A stretch of DNA of 64,000 bases, taken from Pseudomonadota bacterium. GTDB lineage: Bacteria; Pseudomonadota; Gammaproteobacteria; Burkholderiales; Burkholderiaceae_D. The DNA is taken from NCBI GenBank assembly GCA_023449275.1, contig JAEXJM010000044.1, forward strand, positions 62,001 to 126,000. The letters are read 5' to 3'. A program made the position numbers and the translations under genes. The notes beneath the pieces are model-generated. The model did no database searches. It worked only from the letters and a program-made list of their open reading frames with translations, and was not told the origin of the DNA. Position 1 is the first letter of the stretch, and each line of letters begins with the position of its first letter. Shown here in pieces: positions 40,989 to 50,871 of this stretch.

Positions 40989-42251
40989 ATGGATAACGCT
41001 CACTGGTTCGTTCTGACAGGCGGTCTTTTACTTTTCATAGGTGTGACATCGTCTGTATTGCGTCGTTTACCTGTAACGACAGCCATTCTCTATCTGGCAA
41101 TCGGCATTCTCGTCGGGCCAACCGGCCTGAATCTGTTCCATTTCAATCCATTGAAACAATCCCAGCTTCTCGAAGCCCTGACAGAAGTTGCCGTATTGAT
41201 TTCCCTGTTTTCAGCCGGAGTCAAAATGCCGGTACCCGTCAGAATCTGGCGTTGGCGTGCCCCGATTCTTCTGGCCTCGGCTTCAATGGTCGTCAGCGTT
41301 GCGCTGATGACGGGCTTCGCCTGGTTTGTACTGGGATTGCCGATCGGAGCCGCCATTTTGCTGGCAGCTCTTCTCGCCCCTACCGATCCGGTTCTGGCAA
41401 CGGACGTTCAAAGCCGACATCCGGGAGACTCCGACAAATTGAGGTTCACCCTGACGTGCGAGGCTGGCATGAACGATGGCAGCGCTTTTCCTTTTGTCGT
41501 ACTGGGCATGGGACTCCTTGGCTTGCATAAAATCGGCTTTATGGGATGGCGATGGCTTTTTATGGACGTCGTCTGGGCAACGACGGCGGGCGTCGTGATC
41601 GGCTGGCTGGCCGGCTATGGGCTTGGACGCGTGATCAGCATGGTTCATCACAAATACAGGCATGGGCTTCTGGATGATTTTCTGGGGCTCGGTTTGATCG
41701 GTGTGGTGTATGGTATTTCCGAAATGTGCAATGCATGGGGATTTCTGGCGGTTTTCTTTGCGGCAGTCGCATTAAGGCAGGCGGAATACCGGTCGGCTGT
41801 GGCATCCGGTGAGCGTATCGAGTTGAAAGGATCCGGGAATGACGAAGAAGAACCCGCTCCCTTTGTCAGTTCCAGTTCGCTGGTTTTCAACGAATATCTG
41901 GAGCGTCTTTCGGAACTCGTACTGATCCTGCTGGTTGGGGGAACACTTTTCGTCAATTCGTGGAGCTGGCGTGCGGTCGGACTGGCGCTGTTCCTGTTTT
42001 TTGTGGCACGGCCGGTCAGCGTTTATCTTGGTTTGTTACCGTTAAGGGGCTTGAAACGGGTCAAGGGACTGTCAGCCTGGTTCGGTGTACGGGGGATCGG
42101 TTCGCTTTACTACCTGATGTATGCGATCGACAAGGGATTGTCTGAATCGCTGGCACTGGAATTGATCCATCTGACCCTGATCGTGATTACGCTCTCGATT
42201 CTGTTCCATGGCGTTACGGTCAGGCCCCTGCTGCAGCGTTTCTGGAAATAA
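40989..42251 (+). CDS. Na+/H+ antiporter, CPA1/NhaP-type
   Basis: 420 residues with about 12 hydrophobic segments. Ion-site motifs of CPA1 exchangers are visible: LLAPTDPVLATDVQ and CEAGMNDGSAFPFVVLG. An Arg/Lys-rich loop near the end (RGLKRVKGLSAWFGVRGIGSLYYL) matches the family's last-helix region. Exchanges monovalent cations for protons; ion specificity unknown. Monocistronic. Confidence 0.85.
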   Translation: MDNAHWFVLTGGLLLFIGVTSSVLRRLPVTTAILYLAIGILVGPTGLNLFHFNPLKQSQLLEALTEVAVLISLFSAGVKMPVPVRIWRWRAPILLASASMVVSVALMTGFAWFVLGLPIGAAILLAALLAPTDPVLATDVQSRHPGDSDKLRFTLTCEAGMNDGSAFPFVVLGMGLLGLHKIGFMGWRWLFMDVVWATTAGVVIGWLAGYGLGRVISMVHHKYRHGLLDDFLGLGLIGVVYGISEMCNAWGFLAVFFAAVALRQAEYRSAVASGERIELKGSGNDEEEPAPFVSSSSLVFNEYLERLSELVLILLVGGTLFVNSWSWRAVGLALFLFFVARPVSVYLGLLPLRGLKRVKGLSAWFGVRGIGSLYYLMYAIDKGLSESLALELIHLTLIVITLSILFHGVTVRPLLQRFWK

Positions 42252-42303
42252 GCGAGTGACGGGTCTGGCAGCCTGACAGCGGTCAAACCCGTCATATCGA
42301 AAA

Positions 42304-42486
42304 TCAGTCACTCCAGAGCTTGCCGCCTGTTGCCCAGTTTTCTTTTTTGACATCCTGAATAATGATGTCGACAGCGCCTTCAGAACATTGCAGGGTTTTG
42401 ACGGTAGCTTCGGTAATGGCCTTGACGAGTTCACGTTTCTGTTCGACGGTACGGCCTTCAAACAGTTGTATATTGATAGTTGGCAT
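42304..42486 (-). CDS. 4-oxalocrotonate tautomerase family protein
   Basis: 60 residues. PTINIQLFEGRTVEQKRELVKAITEA, with the catalytic Pro exposed after removal of Met, then Arg and Phe equivalents in the second half. Forms small hexamers in known members. ATG 42486 has AAGGAA at good spacing. No aromatic meta-cleavage genes nearby, so the physiological substrate is unknown. Confidence 0.88.
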   Translation of the reverse strand: MPTINIQLFEGRTVEQKRELVKAITEATVKTLQCSEGAVDIIIQDVKKENWATGGKLWSD

Positions 42487-42748
42487 ATCGTTCCTTGCAA
42501 ATAAAAAAGTTACCATGTAATTGTCCGGACAGATTATACGACGGGCATCGTGAAATGAGTGTACGCCTGCGAATGGAGGCATCACGCATAAAAGTTCCTG
42601 AAAACCATTGCCTTGCTGAAACCGGGGGCATCTTGTAAAATTCCTCACTATTTTTATTGCGCTTTATTTTCCGGCCGTTTTCAATATCTTTTATATGAAA
42701 TGGCTCAACGTGCGGATGCCTTGTGGTGGGTTAAGGGTTCCGTCATTC

Positions 42749-42763
42749 TCCACAAATTGTGGA
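42749..42763. promoter_or_regulatory. 15-bp palindrome upstream of glyA
   Basis: TCCACAAATTGTGGA, perfect 7-1-7 dyad, ending 29 bases before the glyA ATG. It could be an operator or an mRNA hairpin in the leader. No known consensus recognised. Confidence 0.45.
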
Positions 42764-42792
42764 AAAGTACACTTTCATCATTGGAGCAGGAC

Positions 42793-44040
42793 ATGTTTGC
42801 TAAAGATTATTCCCTCCCTCAGGTAGATTCCGAGTTGTGGGATGCCATTTTGCGTGAGAATACCCGTCAGGAAGATCATATTGAACTGATCGCTTCCGAA
42901 AACTATTGTTCACCTGCCGTGATGCAGGCTCAGGGTTCTCAATTGACCAATAAATATGCGGAAGGTTATCCCGGCAAGCGTTACTACGGCGGATGTGAAT
43001 ACGTCGATATCGTTGAGCAGCTGGCGCTGGATCGTGTCAAGAAACTGTTCGGCGCCGAAGCGGCCAACGTTCAGCCCAATTCCGGTTCACAAGCCAATCA
43101 GGCGGTTTTCCTTGCCATGCTGAACCCGGGCGATACCATTATGGGCATGTCCCTTGCCGAAGGTGGCCACCTGACCCACGGCATGGCTTTGAACATGTCG
43201 GGAAAATGGTTCAATGTCGTTTCCTACGGCCTGAATGAAAAAGAAGAGATCGATTACGACAGGATGGAACAACTGGCTCACGAACACAAGCCCAAACTGA
43301 TCATTGCCGGTGCGTCCGCCTATTCCCTGCGTATCGACTTTGAACGTTTTGCCAAAGTCGCCAAAGACGTCGGCGCTTATTTCATGGTTGATATGGCGCA
43401 CTATGCCGGTTTGATCGCCGCTGGCGTTTATCCAAGCCCGGTTCCTTACGCTGATTTTGTGACATCCACGACGCACAAGTCCCTTCGTGGCCCGCGTGGC
43501 GGTTTCATCCTGATGAAACCGGAATTCGAACGCAAGATCAATTCCGCCGTTTTCCCGGGTTTGCAGGGTGGCCCCCTGATGCACGTGATCGCCGGCAAGG
43601 CCGTTGCATTCAAGGAAGCATTGCAGCCTGAATTCAAGGTCTATCAGGAACAGGTTCTGAAAAATGCAAGCGTTCTGGCCAACACTCTGGTCGATCGTGG
43701 CTTCCGCATTATTTCCGGACGCACCGAATCCCACGTTATGCTGGTCGATCTTCAAAGCAAGAACATCACCGGCCGTCAGGCAGAAACGATTCTGAACAGC
43801 GGCCATATCACCTGCAACAAGAATGCGATTCCAAATGATCCGCAAACCCCATTTGTTACCTCTGGTATCCGTCTGGGCAGCCCTGCCATGACGACGCGTG
43901 GCTTCAAGGAAGCTGAATCGGCCATCGTCGGCAATCTGCTGGCAGATGTCATTGAAAATCCAAACGATCAGGCTACGATCGAACGGGTGCGTGCCGAAGT
44001 CAGGAAACTGACTACGGCTTTCCCGGTCTATCAGCATTGA
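42793..44040 (+). CDS. glyA: Serine hydroxymethyltransferase
   Basis: 415 residues. PLP enzyme converting serine and tetrahydrofolate to glycine and methylene-THF. Start [16 protein letters not shown]; active-site Lys in [49 protein letters not shown] and [16 protein letters not shown] are diagnostic. ATG 42793 follows GGAGCAGG. nrdR, which often follows glyA in this lineage, is absent: a terminator and ribD come next. Confidence 0.97.
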   Translation: MFAKDYSLPQVDSELWDAILRENTRQEDHIELIASENYCSPAVMQAQGSQLTNKYAEGYPGKRYYGGCEYVDIVEQLALDRVKKLFGAEAANVQPNSGSQANQAVFLAMLNPGDTIMGMSLAEGGHLTHGMALNMSGKWFNVVSYGLNEKEEIDYDRMEQLAHEHKPKLIIAGASAYSLRIDFERFAKVAKDVGAYFMVDMAHYAGLIAAGVYPSPVPYADFVTSTTHKSLRGPRGGFILMKPEFERKINSAVFPGLQGGPLMHVIAGKAVAFKEALQPEFKVYQEQVLKNASVLANTLVDRGFRIISGRTESHVMLVDLQSKNITGRQAETILNSGHITCNKNAIPNDPQTPFVTSGIRLGSPAMTTRGFKEAESAIVGNLLADVIENPNDQATIERVRAEVRKLTTAFPVYQH

Positions 44041-44055
44041 CCGGATATCGCTCTG

Positions 44056-44087
44056 AAAAAGCCACCTCAGTACAGGTGGCTTTTTTT
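44056..44087 (+). terminator. Intrinsic terminator of glyA
   Basis: Stem AAAGCCACCT (44058-44067) with AGGTGGCTTT (44074-44083), loop CAGTAC, then T-run. Confidence 0.87.
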
Positions 44088-44138
44088 ATCGGTTAGAATT
44101 CCGGTAGGTTTTGGTGCAAATCTTTCATTGAAGCGACT

Positions 44139-45260
44139 ATGAGCGAATTCGGAAAAAATCATGATTCACTGGCGGATCATGAAAAATTCATGCGGCGGGC
44201 GTTGGAACTGGCCCGGGAATGTTCTGTTTTGACTTCACCCAATCCCAGGGTGGGATGTGTGATAGCCAGAGATGGGGAAATTATCGGTGAGGGATTCACG
44301 CAGCCTGCAGGCGGTAATCATGCCGAAATAGAGGCATTGAAGGATGCCGGCAAACGTGGAAAAGATTGTCGTGATGCGACGGTTTACGTGACTCTTGAGC
44401 CCTGTAGCCATTATGGCCGGACGCCGCCCTGTGTGGATGCCCTGATCAGGGCGAAAGTGAAACAGGTCGTCGCTGCAATTGAAGATCCGAATGTCAAGGT
44501 CGCGGGCAAGGGATTCGCAACGTTGAAAGCGGCCGGTATCGATGTGCTTTGTGGCGTCTTGTCTGACGAGGCCAGGGAGTTGAATCATGGTTTCCTGTCC
44601 CGTTTCGAGAGGGGACGGCCATGGGTCAGGATGAAGGTGGCAGCCAGTCTGGATGGGAAGACGGCGCTGGTCAACGGCGAAAGCCAGTGGATCACTTCGG
44701 AAGCGGCCAGAAGGGACGGCCACCTGTGGAGAATGCGGGCGGACGCCATCATGACGGGCATCGGAACCGTCATCAAGGACAATCCCCGATTGAATGTACG
44801 CTTGCCGGATGCAATCCGGCAGCCCAAACGGATTGTGGTGGATAGCCAGTTGAAAACACCGATTGATGCCCGTGTTCTTGAAAATGGGGGCAATACATGG
44901 ATTTTCTCCGCCAATGCGTCGCCATACAAAATCGAGGCAATGGAGAAAAAAGGAGTCAGGGTATTTTCCGTGATTAATGATACAGGCCGCGTCAATCTGG
45001 CTGACATGATGAAAGTTCTGGCGGAAAAGGAAATCAATGAAGTGCATGTCGAAGCCGGCGCGACCCTGAACGGCGCGCTGATACAGGCCGGATTCGTCGA
45101 TGAATTGCTGATCTATCTGGCCCCGTGTTTCCTGGGCAGTGGAAAAAATATGGTCAGCCTGAACGATATCGCCAATCTGTCCGACAAGATATCATTTGAA
45201 TTTCATGAGATCCGTACGATTGAAAAAGACATACGAATTATCGCGAGACTAACGAAATAA
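44139..45260 (+). CDS. ribD: Bifunctional pyrimidine deaminase/reductase RibD
   Basis: 373 residues. Second and third steps of riboflavin synthesis. N-terminal deaminase with zinc ligands in GGNHAEIEALKDAG and LEPCSHYGRTPPCVDAL; C-terminal reductase (PWVRMKVAASLDGKTAL, ITSEAARRDGHLWRMRADAIMTG, EVHVEAGATLNGAL). Starts 52 bases after the glyA terminator, ends 12 bases before ribE. No FMN riboswitch lies upstream. Confidence 0.95.
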   Translation: MSEFGKNHDSLADHEKFMRRALELARECSVLTSPNPRVGCVIARDGEIIGEGFTQPAGGNHAEIEALKDAGKRGKDCRDATVYVTLEPCSHYGRTPPCVDALIRAKVKQVVAAIEDPNVKVAGKGFATLKAAGIDVLCGVLSDEARELNHGFLSRFERGRPWVRMKVAASLDGKTALVNGESQWITSEAARRDGHLWRMRADAIMTGIGTVIKDNPRLNVRLPDAIRQPKRIVVDSQLKTPIDARVLENGGNTWIFSANASPYKIEAMEKKGVRVFSVINDTGRVNLADMMKVLAEKEINEVHVEAGATLNGALIQAGFVDELLIYLAPCFLGSGKNMVSLNDIANLSDKISFEFHEIRTIEKDIRIIARLTK

Positions 45261-45272
45261 CTGGAGAAATAC

Positions 45273-45887
45273 ATGTTTACGGGAATTATTCAGGCTGTCG
45301 GAAAAATCAGGTCGGTCACGCCACAGGGCAAAGATAAAAATGCCGGTGTCCGTCTGGAGATCGAGGCAGGTGCATTGCCGATGGACGATGTCAGGATCGG
45401 GGACTCGATTGCCTTGAACGGCGCCTGTATGACTGTCGTCGAAAAAACGGAAACCGGCTTCAAGATAGACGTTTCGCATGAAAGCCTCGATAAAACCGCC
45501 GGGCTGGATGGCTTGAATGAAGTCAATCTGGAAAAAGCGATGGCGTTGGGCGAGATGCTGGGAGGCCATCTGGTATCCGGTCATGTGGACGGCGTCGGTA
45601 TTGTCCGGAAATTCTCCCCAGTCGCCGAATCCTGGGAGCTGGTCGTGGAAGCGCCGTCCGATCTCGCCAAATTCCTTGCCTATAAAGGTTCGGTCGCCGT
45701 GAATGGCGTTTCCCTGACGGTCAACAAAGTGAGTGATACCGATTCGGGATGCCTTTTTTCCATCAATCTCATTCCGCATACAATGGAGGTGACCACGTTG
45801 AAAAATCTCAAGGTCGGTTCCAGAGTCAATCTGGAAATCGATCTGATCGCCCGTTATGTGGAACGGATGCTGGCGGCAGGCAAATAA
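45273..45887 (+). CDS. ribE: Riboflavin synthase, alpha subunit
   Basis: 204 residues. Dismutates two lumazines to riboflavin. Two lumazine-binding repeats: MFTGIIQAVGKI...GDSIALNGACMTV and GHLVSGHVDGVGIV...GSVAVNGVSLTVN. Ends IARYVERML as usual. Cotranscribed with ribD. Confidence 0.95.
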   Translation: MFTGIIQAVGKIRSVTPQGKDKNAGVRLEIEAGALPMDDVRIGDSIALNGACMTVVEKTETGFKIDVSHESLDKTAGLDGLNEVNLEKAMALGEMLGGHLVSGHVDGVGIVRKFSPVAESWELVVEAPSDLAKFLAYKGSVAVNGVSLTVNKVSDTDSGCLFSINLIPHTMEVTTLKNLKVGSRVNLEIDLIARYVERMLAAGK

Positions 45888-45927
45888 CGCCGGAAATATG
45901 GCGTTTCCGGGATGCAGAAATAATGGA

Positions 45928-47460
45928 TCAGGCCTCTGCCGTTTCCGGATGCCCTTCATCGGATACATCCTGACAGGCAACGGGCAGTATCGTTTTCAGC
46001 CGGTACTGACGTTGCCTGTAATTCCCCTCCGGCCCGGTAAGGCCACAATCCACCTTTTCGAAAAGGCGGCTGATTCTTGAGAGAATCTGGCGTTCCTGTC
46101 CTGTCTGAATCAGGATGAGCCTGCGTTTGCTTCGCCTGTAAAATTCACGGATATCGACAAGAAGGCAGTGGCCTTTATCCGCATTGTGGATATCCAGCAA
46201 AAGTGCTTCGGGACGGGATAAGCCAAACTGGGCCGCCAGTTCTATTCTGGCCGCGAGAAACGGGTGGCTGCTGAGGATGTCATGGGTCAAATAGGGTTGT
46301 GCATTGAGCGCCCATGGGGCAGGGGTCGCTTTCGCAGCGATTTTGTTGAGAAAATCTGTGGCTTCCGTTTTGCCATTGCCGCTGGCCTTCTGAAGCCAGT
46401 AAACAGCCTTGATATCGTTTGATTCATCTTCCCTGCGTGCACGCCAGGCATGCATGCCGCGCTCAAACTGGGCCGTCGCATGCCCGAGATTGGCCGCCAG
46501 TTCGAGATAACGCTGGGCATCGGCCATGTTTCTCTGGGAAAATTCAGCTTTCTGGTAAATGAGGGAAAGTGCATACCATGCCTTTGCAAGACCCTGTTCG
46601 CCTGCTTGCGTAAGCCATCGGATCGCCTTTTTAAAGCTGGTTGCCGTGGCTCCGTTATGGATGCGGACACCGTCCTCATCCATCCGTGCATACCAGAGAC
46701 CCAGTGAAAAAGCGGCCTCGGCATTTTTCTGTTTTGCAGCCATTTCCCACATGGACTGGATTTCCTCGGATGCCTGTCCATCCTGCTTCATAAGGAGTTG
46801 TCCGCAGCGGAATAGCAGGCGGGATGATTGCGCATCCATATGGCGGACTTCACCTGGCTGGTCTGTCTGTAACATCGATCTTGCAATAGGCAACGCATGC
46901 TGCAGGAAAACCGGATAATCCCCGGCTTCCCAGGCATGCTCGATCAAGGCGATCTGGGCGTCGATTATCCCGGCATCCGCCGCCCTGGCTGTCCATTTCA
47001 GGGCATTGTTTATGGTGGAAGGACGCGCATTGGGATCTTTGGCGAGTTCAGCCAGCAGCCATTGGGCCTCGGCAATATCGTGATCGGCAATGGTTTCGAG
47101 AATATGAATGGCTTCCGTATATTTTTTGTCATCGATCTGGCCGGTGCCTGACAGGATCAGTCGTGCCAGCACCAGACCGGCTCCATAGTGTTTTTCCGAC
47201 AGGGCGCTTCTGTACCATGACTGGATGGCCATCTGATCCGGAAAATTCCTGGCAATTTCATAAGGAACATGATCGCCTATCAGCAAACAAGCCTCTTTAC
47301 TGTTTTGTGCCGCCGCACGGCTTAGCCAGTGCAGGGCTGTTGTCAGGCTTTTGGGCAGGCTCTTTGTCCCAAACAGATAGAGTTTCCCAAGCTCAAGCTG
47401 TGCTTCCGGATGGTTGGCGCGGGCTTCGCGCAAGAGCTGTAATTCTTCTCGATTAGCCAT
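45928..47460 (-). CDS. Sel1-like repeat protein
   Basis: 510 residues, mostly tandem Sel1/TPR helices of about 36 residues: NHPEAQLELGKLYLFG, AEAQWLLAELAKD, AEAAFSLGLWYARMDEDG, GLAKAWYALSLIYQKAE and GHATAQFERGMHAW. The last 110 residues (DKGHCLLVDIREFYRRSKRRLILIQT...) form a separate, basic region I cannot name. No signal peptide. Sel1 proteins act as scaffolds; the role here is unknown. Convergent with ribE. Confidence 0.8.
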   Translation of the reverse strand: MANREELQLLREARANHPEAQLELGKLYLFGTKSLPKSLTTALHWLSRAAAQNSKEACLLIGDHVPYEIARNFPDQMAIQSWYRSALSEKHYGAGLVLARLILSGTGQIDDKKYTEAIHILETIADHDIAEAQWLLAELAKDPNARPSTINNALKWTARAADAGIIDAQIALIEHAWEAGDYPVFLQHALPIARSMLQTDQPGEVRHMDAQSSRLLFRCGQLLMKQDGQASEEIQSMWEMAAKQKNAEAAFSLGLWYARMDEDGVRIHNGATATSFKKAIRWLTQAGEQGLAKAWYALSLIYQKAEFSQRNMADAQRYLELAANLGHATAQFERGMHAWRARREDESNDIKAVYWLQKASGNGKTEATDFLNKIAAKATPAPWALNAQPYLTHDILSSHPFLAARIELAAQFGLSRPEALLLDIHNADKGHCLLVDIREFYRRSKRRLILIQTGQERQILSRISRLFEKVDCGLTGPEGNYRQRQYRLKTILPVACQDVSDEGHPETAEA

Positions 47461-48061
47461 TTAACAATGAGAAAACAATGGATCATTCCGATTCGGATTG
47501 CAAATTCAGGAGTGCTTGTCCCGGAAAGAGGAATTCCTGAAATAACAATTTTGTACCCTTACAACAGATATATAACCCTGTTTGCCGTATTTGGAAACTT
47601 TTCTGATACATAAACGCAACATATTGTTGCGCCGGAAGACGTTTTATCCCGAAAGGGCCGAATGGTATCTTTCAGAGACGATGGCATAAAGGCGCTCATG
47701 AGAAGACTTTTGATTTCCCCTGTTTTTCATTTGGCAGAAACAATACAGGAAAGCGCGATTCCTTCTTCGAACACATGGCCGGATTATTCATCGGGACAGC
47801 AGAAGCGGGCATGTAAAAGGAATCATGTTGAATTTCAGCAGGTTGTGCAGGACTTTTAATTTCAGTTGATCCATTCTTGTGTGATGCAAATACAACATTT
47901 TTGGTCTTTTAAGGCGATATAGGCAGCATTTGTGCTTTTTGGACGACTAAAAAGTGGCGTTGATTTTCATCAAAAGGTATCTTTCACTCGTCCGAGTGCT
48001 TAATCGAGCTTGGCTGGATTCAATCCAAAGATTAAAAATACTTCTAAAAGGGAAGGCAAAA
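47461..48061. other. Intergenic region upstream of the first porin
   Basis: About 600 bases without a gene I can support. It must contain the divergent promoter for the Sel1 gene and that of porin 1. An element AAATACAACATTT starts at 47888, 174 bases before the porin ATG, and recurs at 49359, 171 bases before the second porin. A 65-codon plus-strand frame at 47662 shows no coding signal I trust. Confidence 0.5.
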
Positions 48062-49141
48062 ATGAAAAAAACTCTGATCGCATTGGCTGTGCTGGGTGCT
48101 GCTGCAGGCGTTGCTCATGCACAGTCCAACGTAACTATCTATGGTATCGTCGATACCGGTTTCATCAAGGAATCCGGCAAAGACATCAGAATGGGTGAAA
48201 ACGTCAACAACCGTATCGGTTTCCGCGGTGTGGAAGACCTGGGTTCCGGCATGAAAGCCACCTTCGAACTGGAAAAACGTTTCGAATTGGCAGATGGTAC
48301 CCTGAAAGAAAGCAACGGTTATAAAAGTGAAGGAAAAACCACTGACTGGGACGGTGCGGCCAACGTCGGTCTGAAAGGCGACGCATGGGGTGCTGTTCGT
48401 CTGGGTCGTGTGAACGAACTGACTACGGAAACCATCCGTAAATTCGACCCATTCTATCAGTATGGTGTCGGTTCCATGTTCCTGAGCCAACAGCGTTCCG
48501 CCCGTATTTCCGACACGGTTCGTTACGACAGCCCGAACTGGAGTGGCTTCCACTTTGGTGCAACCTATTCTCTGGGTGGCAATACCAATACGGATAGCAA
48601 AGTAATTGCTGCGCAGGCAACTGGTGCCGACAATGACGGTTACGCAATTTCCTTGGGTTACGACAATGGCCCTCTGGCATTGGTTGGTAACTGGAGCCGT
48701 CTGGCTGATTCCAACAAGTCTTCCGTCTGGAACTTGGGTGCATCTTACAAATTCGGTCCTGCAAAAGTTTCCCTGGCTTACGAACAGACCAAGAATAAAG
48801 GCTGGAAACTGGATGACCGGACTAATTATGGTGACATAGGATTGGGTGCGCAATCCAAACAGCAGAACTGGTTGCTGGGTCTGGAATGGACTCTTGGCCC
48901 AGGCCGTTTGAACGCTTCCGTCAACTACAACCAGGTTAAAGATGTTGCGCTTTGGAATGGTGACGACAAGGACAGCCTGAAATACGCTCTGGGTTACACC
49001 TACAACCTGACCAAACGTACCTCGATCTATGGTAACGTTGCTTATACCGATTACGATGACGAAAAGGTTGCCGGATACTATGGCTATAGCAACCGTGACA
49101 GCGTCACCGGTGTACAGGTCGGTATCACCCACAAGTTCTAA
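48062..49141 (+). CDS. Gram-negative porin, trimeric 16-stranded (copy 1)
   Basis: 359 residues. Outer-membrane general diffusion channel of the betaproteobacterial type (Porin_4). Signal peptide MKKTLIALAVLGAAAGVAHA, then QSNVTIYGIVDTGF, GSRxGFKG-like NNRIGFRGVEDLGSGMKATFELE, and C-terminal Phe in GVQVGITHKF, the outer-membrane sorting signal. AGGGAAGG ribosome site. Nearly identical in long blocks to the copy downstream. Own terminator. Confidence 0.94.
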   Translation: MKKTLIALAVLGAAAGVAHAQSNVTIYGIVDTGFIKESGKDIRMGENVNNRIGFRGVEDLGSGMKATFELEKRFELADGTLKESNGYKSEGKTTDWDGAANVGLKGDAWGAVRLGRVNELTTETIRKFDPFYQYGVGSMFLSQQRSARISDTVRYDSPNWSGFHFGATYSLGGNTNTDSKVIAAQATGADNDGYAISLGYDNGPLALVGNWSRLADSNKSSVWNLGASYKFGPAKVSLAYEQTKNKGWKLDDRTNYGDIGLGAQSKQQNWLLGLEWTLGPGRLNASVNYNQVKDVALWNGDDKDSLKYALGYTYNLTKRTSIYGNVAYTDYDDEKVAGYYGYSNRDSVTGVQVGITHKF

Positions 49142-49201
49142 TTTGTTCAGGGCGTAACTCCGGTCAATTCGGGGTGACTGCCGCCTGACTGACAGAACGA
49201 A

Positions 49202-49232
49202 AAACGCACATGCTTGCATGTGCGTTTTTTTA
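49202..49232 (+). terminator. Intrinsic terminator of porin 1
   Basis: 12-bp stem AAAACGCACATG/CATGTGCGTTTT with CTTG loop and T-run. Confidence 0.88.
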
Positions 49233-49529
49233 TTTGCCGTAAAAGCAAGGAAGGGGTTCTTCTGATGGTTGAATGGGGAAGGGCAAGCTTTGCCGATATG
49301 CGCTGTGATGTATTGAAAAAGGTTAAAAGATATTGAAACAGGTTTATGTGTGTTTTGTAAATACAACATTTTATTGGTTAAATTGGAAAAAACATCCATA
49401 AAAAATTATGCCAGATGCCAATTTCCCTTTTCTTTTCACCAGAACATAGTATTTTTATCCTGTCTGGATAAATCAGGTGGGATTGATTTTCACAGATTTC
49501 ATACATACCTATTAAAAGGGAAGGCAAAA
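49233..49529. other. Porin 1 to porin 2 intergenic region
   Basis: Leader of the second porin. Contains the element AAATACAACATTTT (49359-49372) shared with the first porin leader, and the shared AAAAGGGAAGGCAAAA ribosome site just before the start. No other gene seen. Confidence 0.5.
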
Positions 49530-50606
49530 ATGAAAAAAACTTTAATCGCATTGGCTGTGTTGGGCGCTGCTGCAGGCGTTGCTCATGCACAGTCCAACGT
49601 CACCATTTATGGTGTCGTTGACACCGGTTTCATCAAGGAATCCGGCAAAGACATCAGAATGGGTGAAAACGTCAACAACCGTATCGGTTTCCGTGGCGTT
49701 GAAGACCTGGGTTCCGGCATGAAAGCCACTTTCGAACTGGAAAGACGTTTCAATTTGAATGATGGTACCTTGAAAGAAAGCAATGGTTACGATGGTAAGG
49801 AAGGCAAAACCACTGACTGGGATGGTGCGGCCAACGTCGGTCTGAAAGGCGACGCATGGGGTGCTGTTCGTCTGGGTCGTGTGAACGAGCTGACCACGGA
49901 ATCCATTCGTAAGATGGATCCGTTCTATCAATATGGTGTCGGTGGCATGATCGAAAGCACGCAGCGTTCCGCCCGTATTTCCGATACGGTTCGTTACGAC
50001 AGCCCGAACTGGAGCGGTTTCCACTTTGGTGCAACCTATTCCTTGGGTGGCAATACCAATAACGACAGCGCTTCTGACTATATGAAGGAAGTCAAGGCTG
50101 ATGGCGCAGACAATGACGGTTATGCACTTTCCCTGGGTTACGACAACGGCCCTCTGGCCTTGGTCGGTAACTGGAGCCGTATCGCTGATTCCAACAAGTC
50201 CTACAGCTGGAATCTGGGTGCAGCTTATAAATTCGGTCCTGCACGTGTTTCCCTGGCTTATGAACATACCAAGGACAAAGGTTGGTGGCTCGGTGAGCGC
50301 AATGATGAGTTTGGTGCATCCAAACAGAAAAACTGGTTGTTGGGTCTGGAATGGACTCTTGGCCCAGGTCGCCTGAACGCTTCCGTCAACTATGCGAAAG
50401 TCAGTGACGTTGCTAGCTGGAATGGTGACGACAAAGACCTGTTTAAATACGCTCTGGGTTACACCTACAACCTGTCCAAACGTACGGCAATCTACGGTAA
50501 CGTGGCTTATACCGACTACGACGACAAGGCTTTGGGTAAATTCTACGGTGCAGACAACCGTGACAGCGTTACCGGTGTACAGGTTGGTATCACCCACAAG
50601 TTCTAA
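49530..50606 (+). CDS. Gram-negative porin, trimeric 16-stranded (copy 2)
   Basis: 358 residues. Same signal peptide, first strands and C-terminal VTGVQVGITHKF as copy 1. Differences cluster in presumed external loops: DGKEGKTTDW, QYGVGGMIESTQRS, SDYMKEVKADGADND, and GWWLGERNDEFGASKQKN replace the corresponding parts of copy 1. This is what is expected after tandem duplication with divergence of surface loops. The AAAAGGGAAGGCAAAA site precedes the ATG. Confidence 0.94.
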   Translation: MKKTLIALAVLGAAAGVAHAQSNVTIYGVVDTGFIKESGKDIRMGENVNNRIGFRGVEDLGSGMKATFELERRFNLNDGTLKESNGYDGKEGKTTDWDGAANVGLKGDAWGAVRLGRVNELTTESIRKMDPFYQYGVGGMIESTQRSARISDTVRYDSPNWSGFHFGATYSLGGNTNNDSASDYMKEVKADGADNDGYALSLGYDNGPLALVGNWSRIADSNKSYSWNLGAAYKFGPARVSLAYEHTKDKGWWLGERNDEFGASKQKNWLLGLEWTLGPGRLNASVNYAKVSDVASWNGDDKDLFKYALGYTYNLSKRTAIYGNVAYTDYDDKALGKFYGADNRDSVTGVQVGITHKF

Positions 50607-50662
50607 TTTGTTCAGGGCATAACTCCGGTCAGACCGGAATTGCTGTCTGATAAAAAAGAACG

Positions 50663-50696
50663 AAAGACACACATGCTTGCATGTGTGTCTTTTTTT
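50663..50696 (+). terminator. Intrinsic terminator of porin 2
   Basis: 13-bp stem AAAGACACACATG/CATGTGTGTCTTT, CTTG loop, T7. Related in sequence to the porin 1 terminator. Confidence 0.9.
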
Positions 50697-50871
50697 GCGG
50701 ACTTGTCGTTCGTAAATTGTTCGGTTGCCGATTTTATAACGACAATTGCGGGCGTATAGGGCAAGCTTGTGATAGTCTATTGAACCGTAAGTCGACAGTT
50801 TGCTGTACAGGAATGGACAGCGAACGGTTGAGTCGGTTATTTGTATACGAATTCTGAATGAGGTTTATTTC

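Noticed and set aside
47662..47859. 65-codon frame upstream of porin 1
   Set aside because: No recognisable protein features; likely chance.
48044..50672. Two long minus-strand frames (451 and 376 codons) opposite the porins
   Set aside because: They mirror each other because the porins are duplicated; the plus-strand products have signal peptides and outer-membrane ends.
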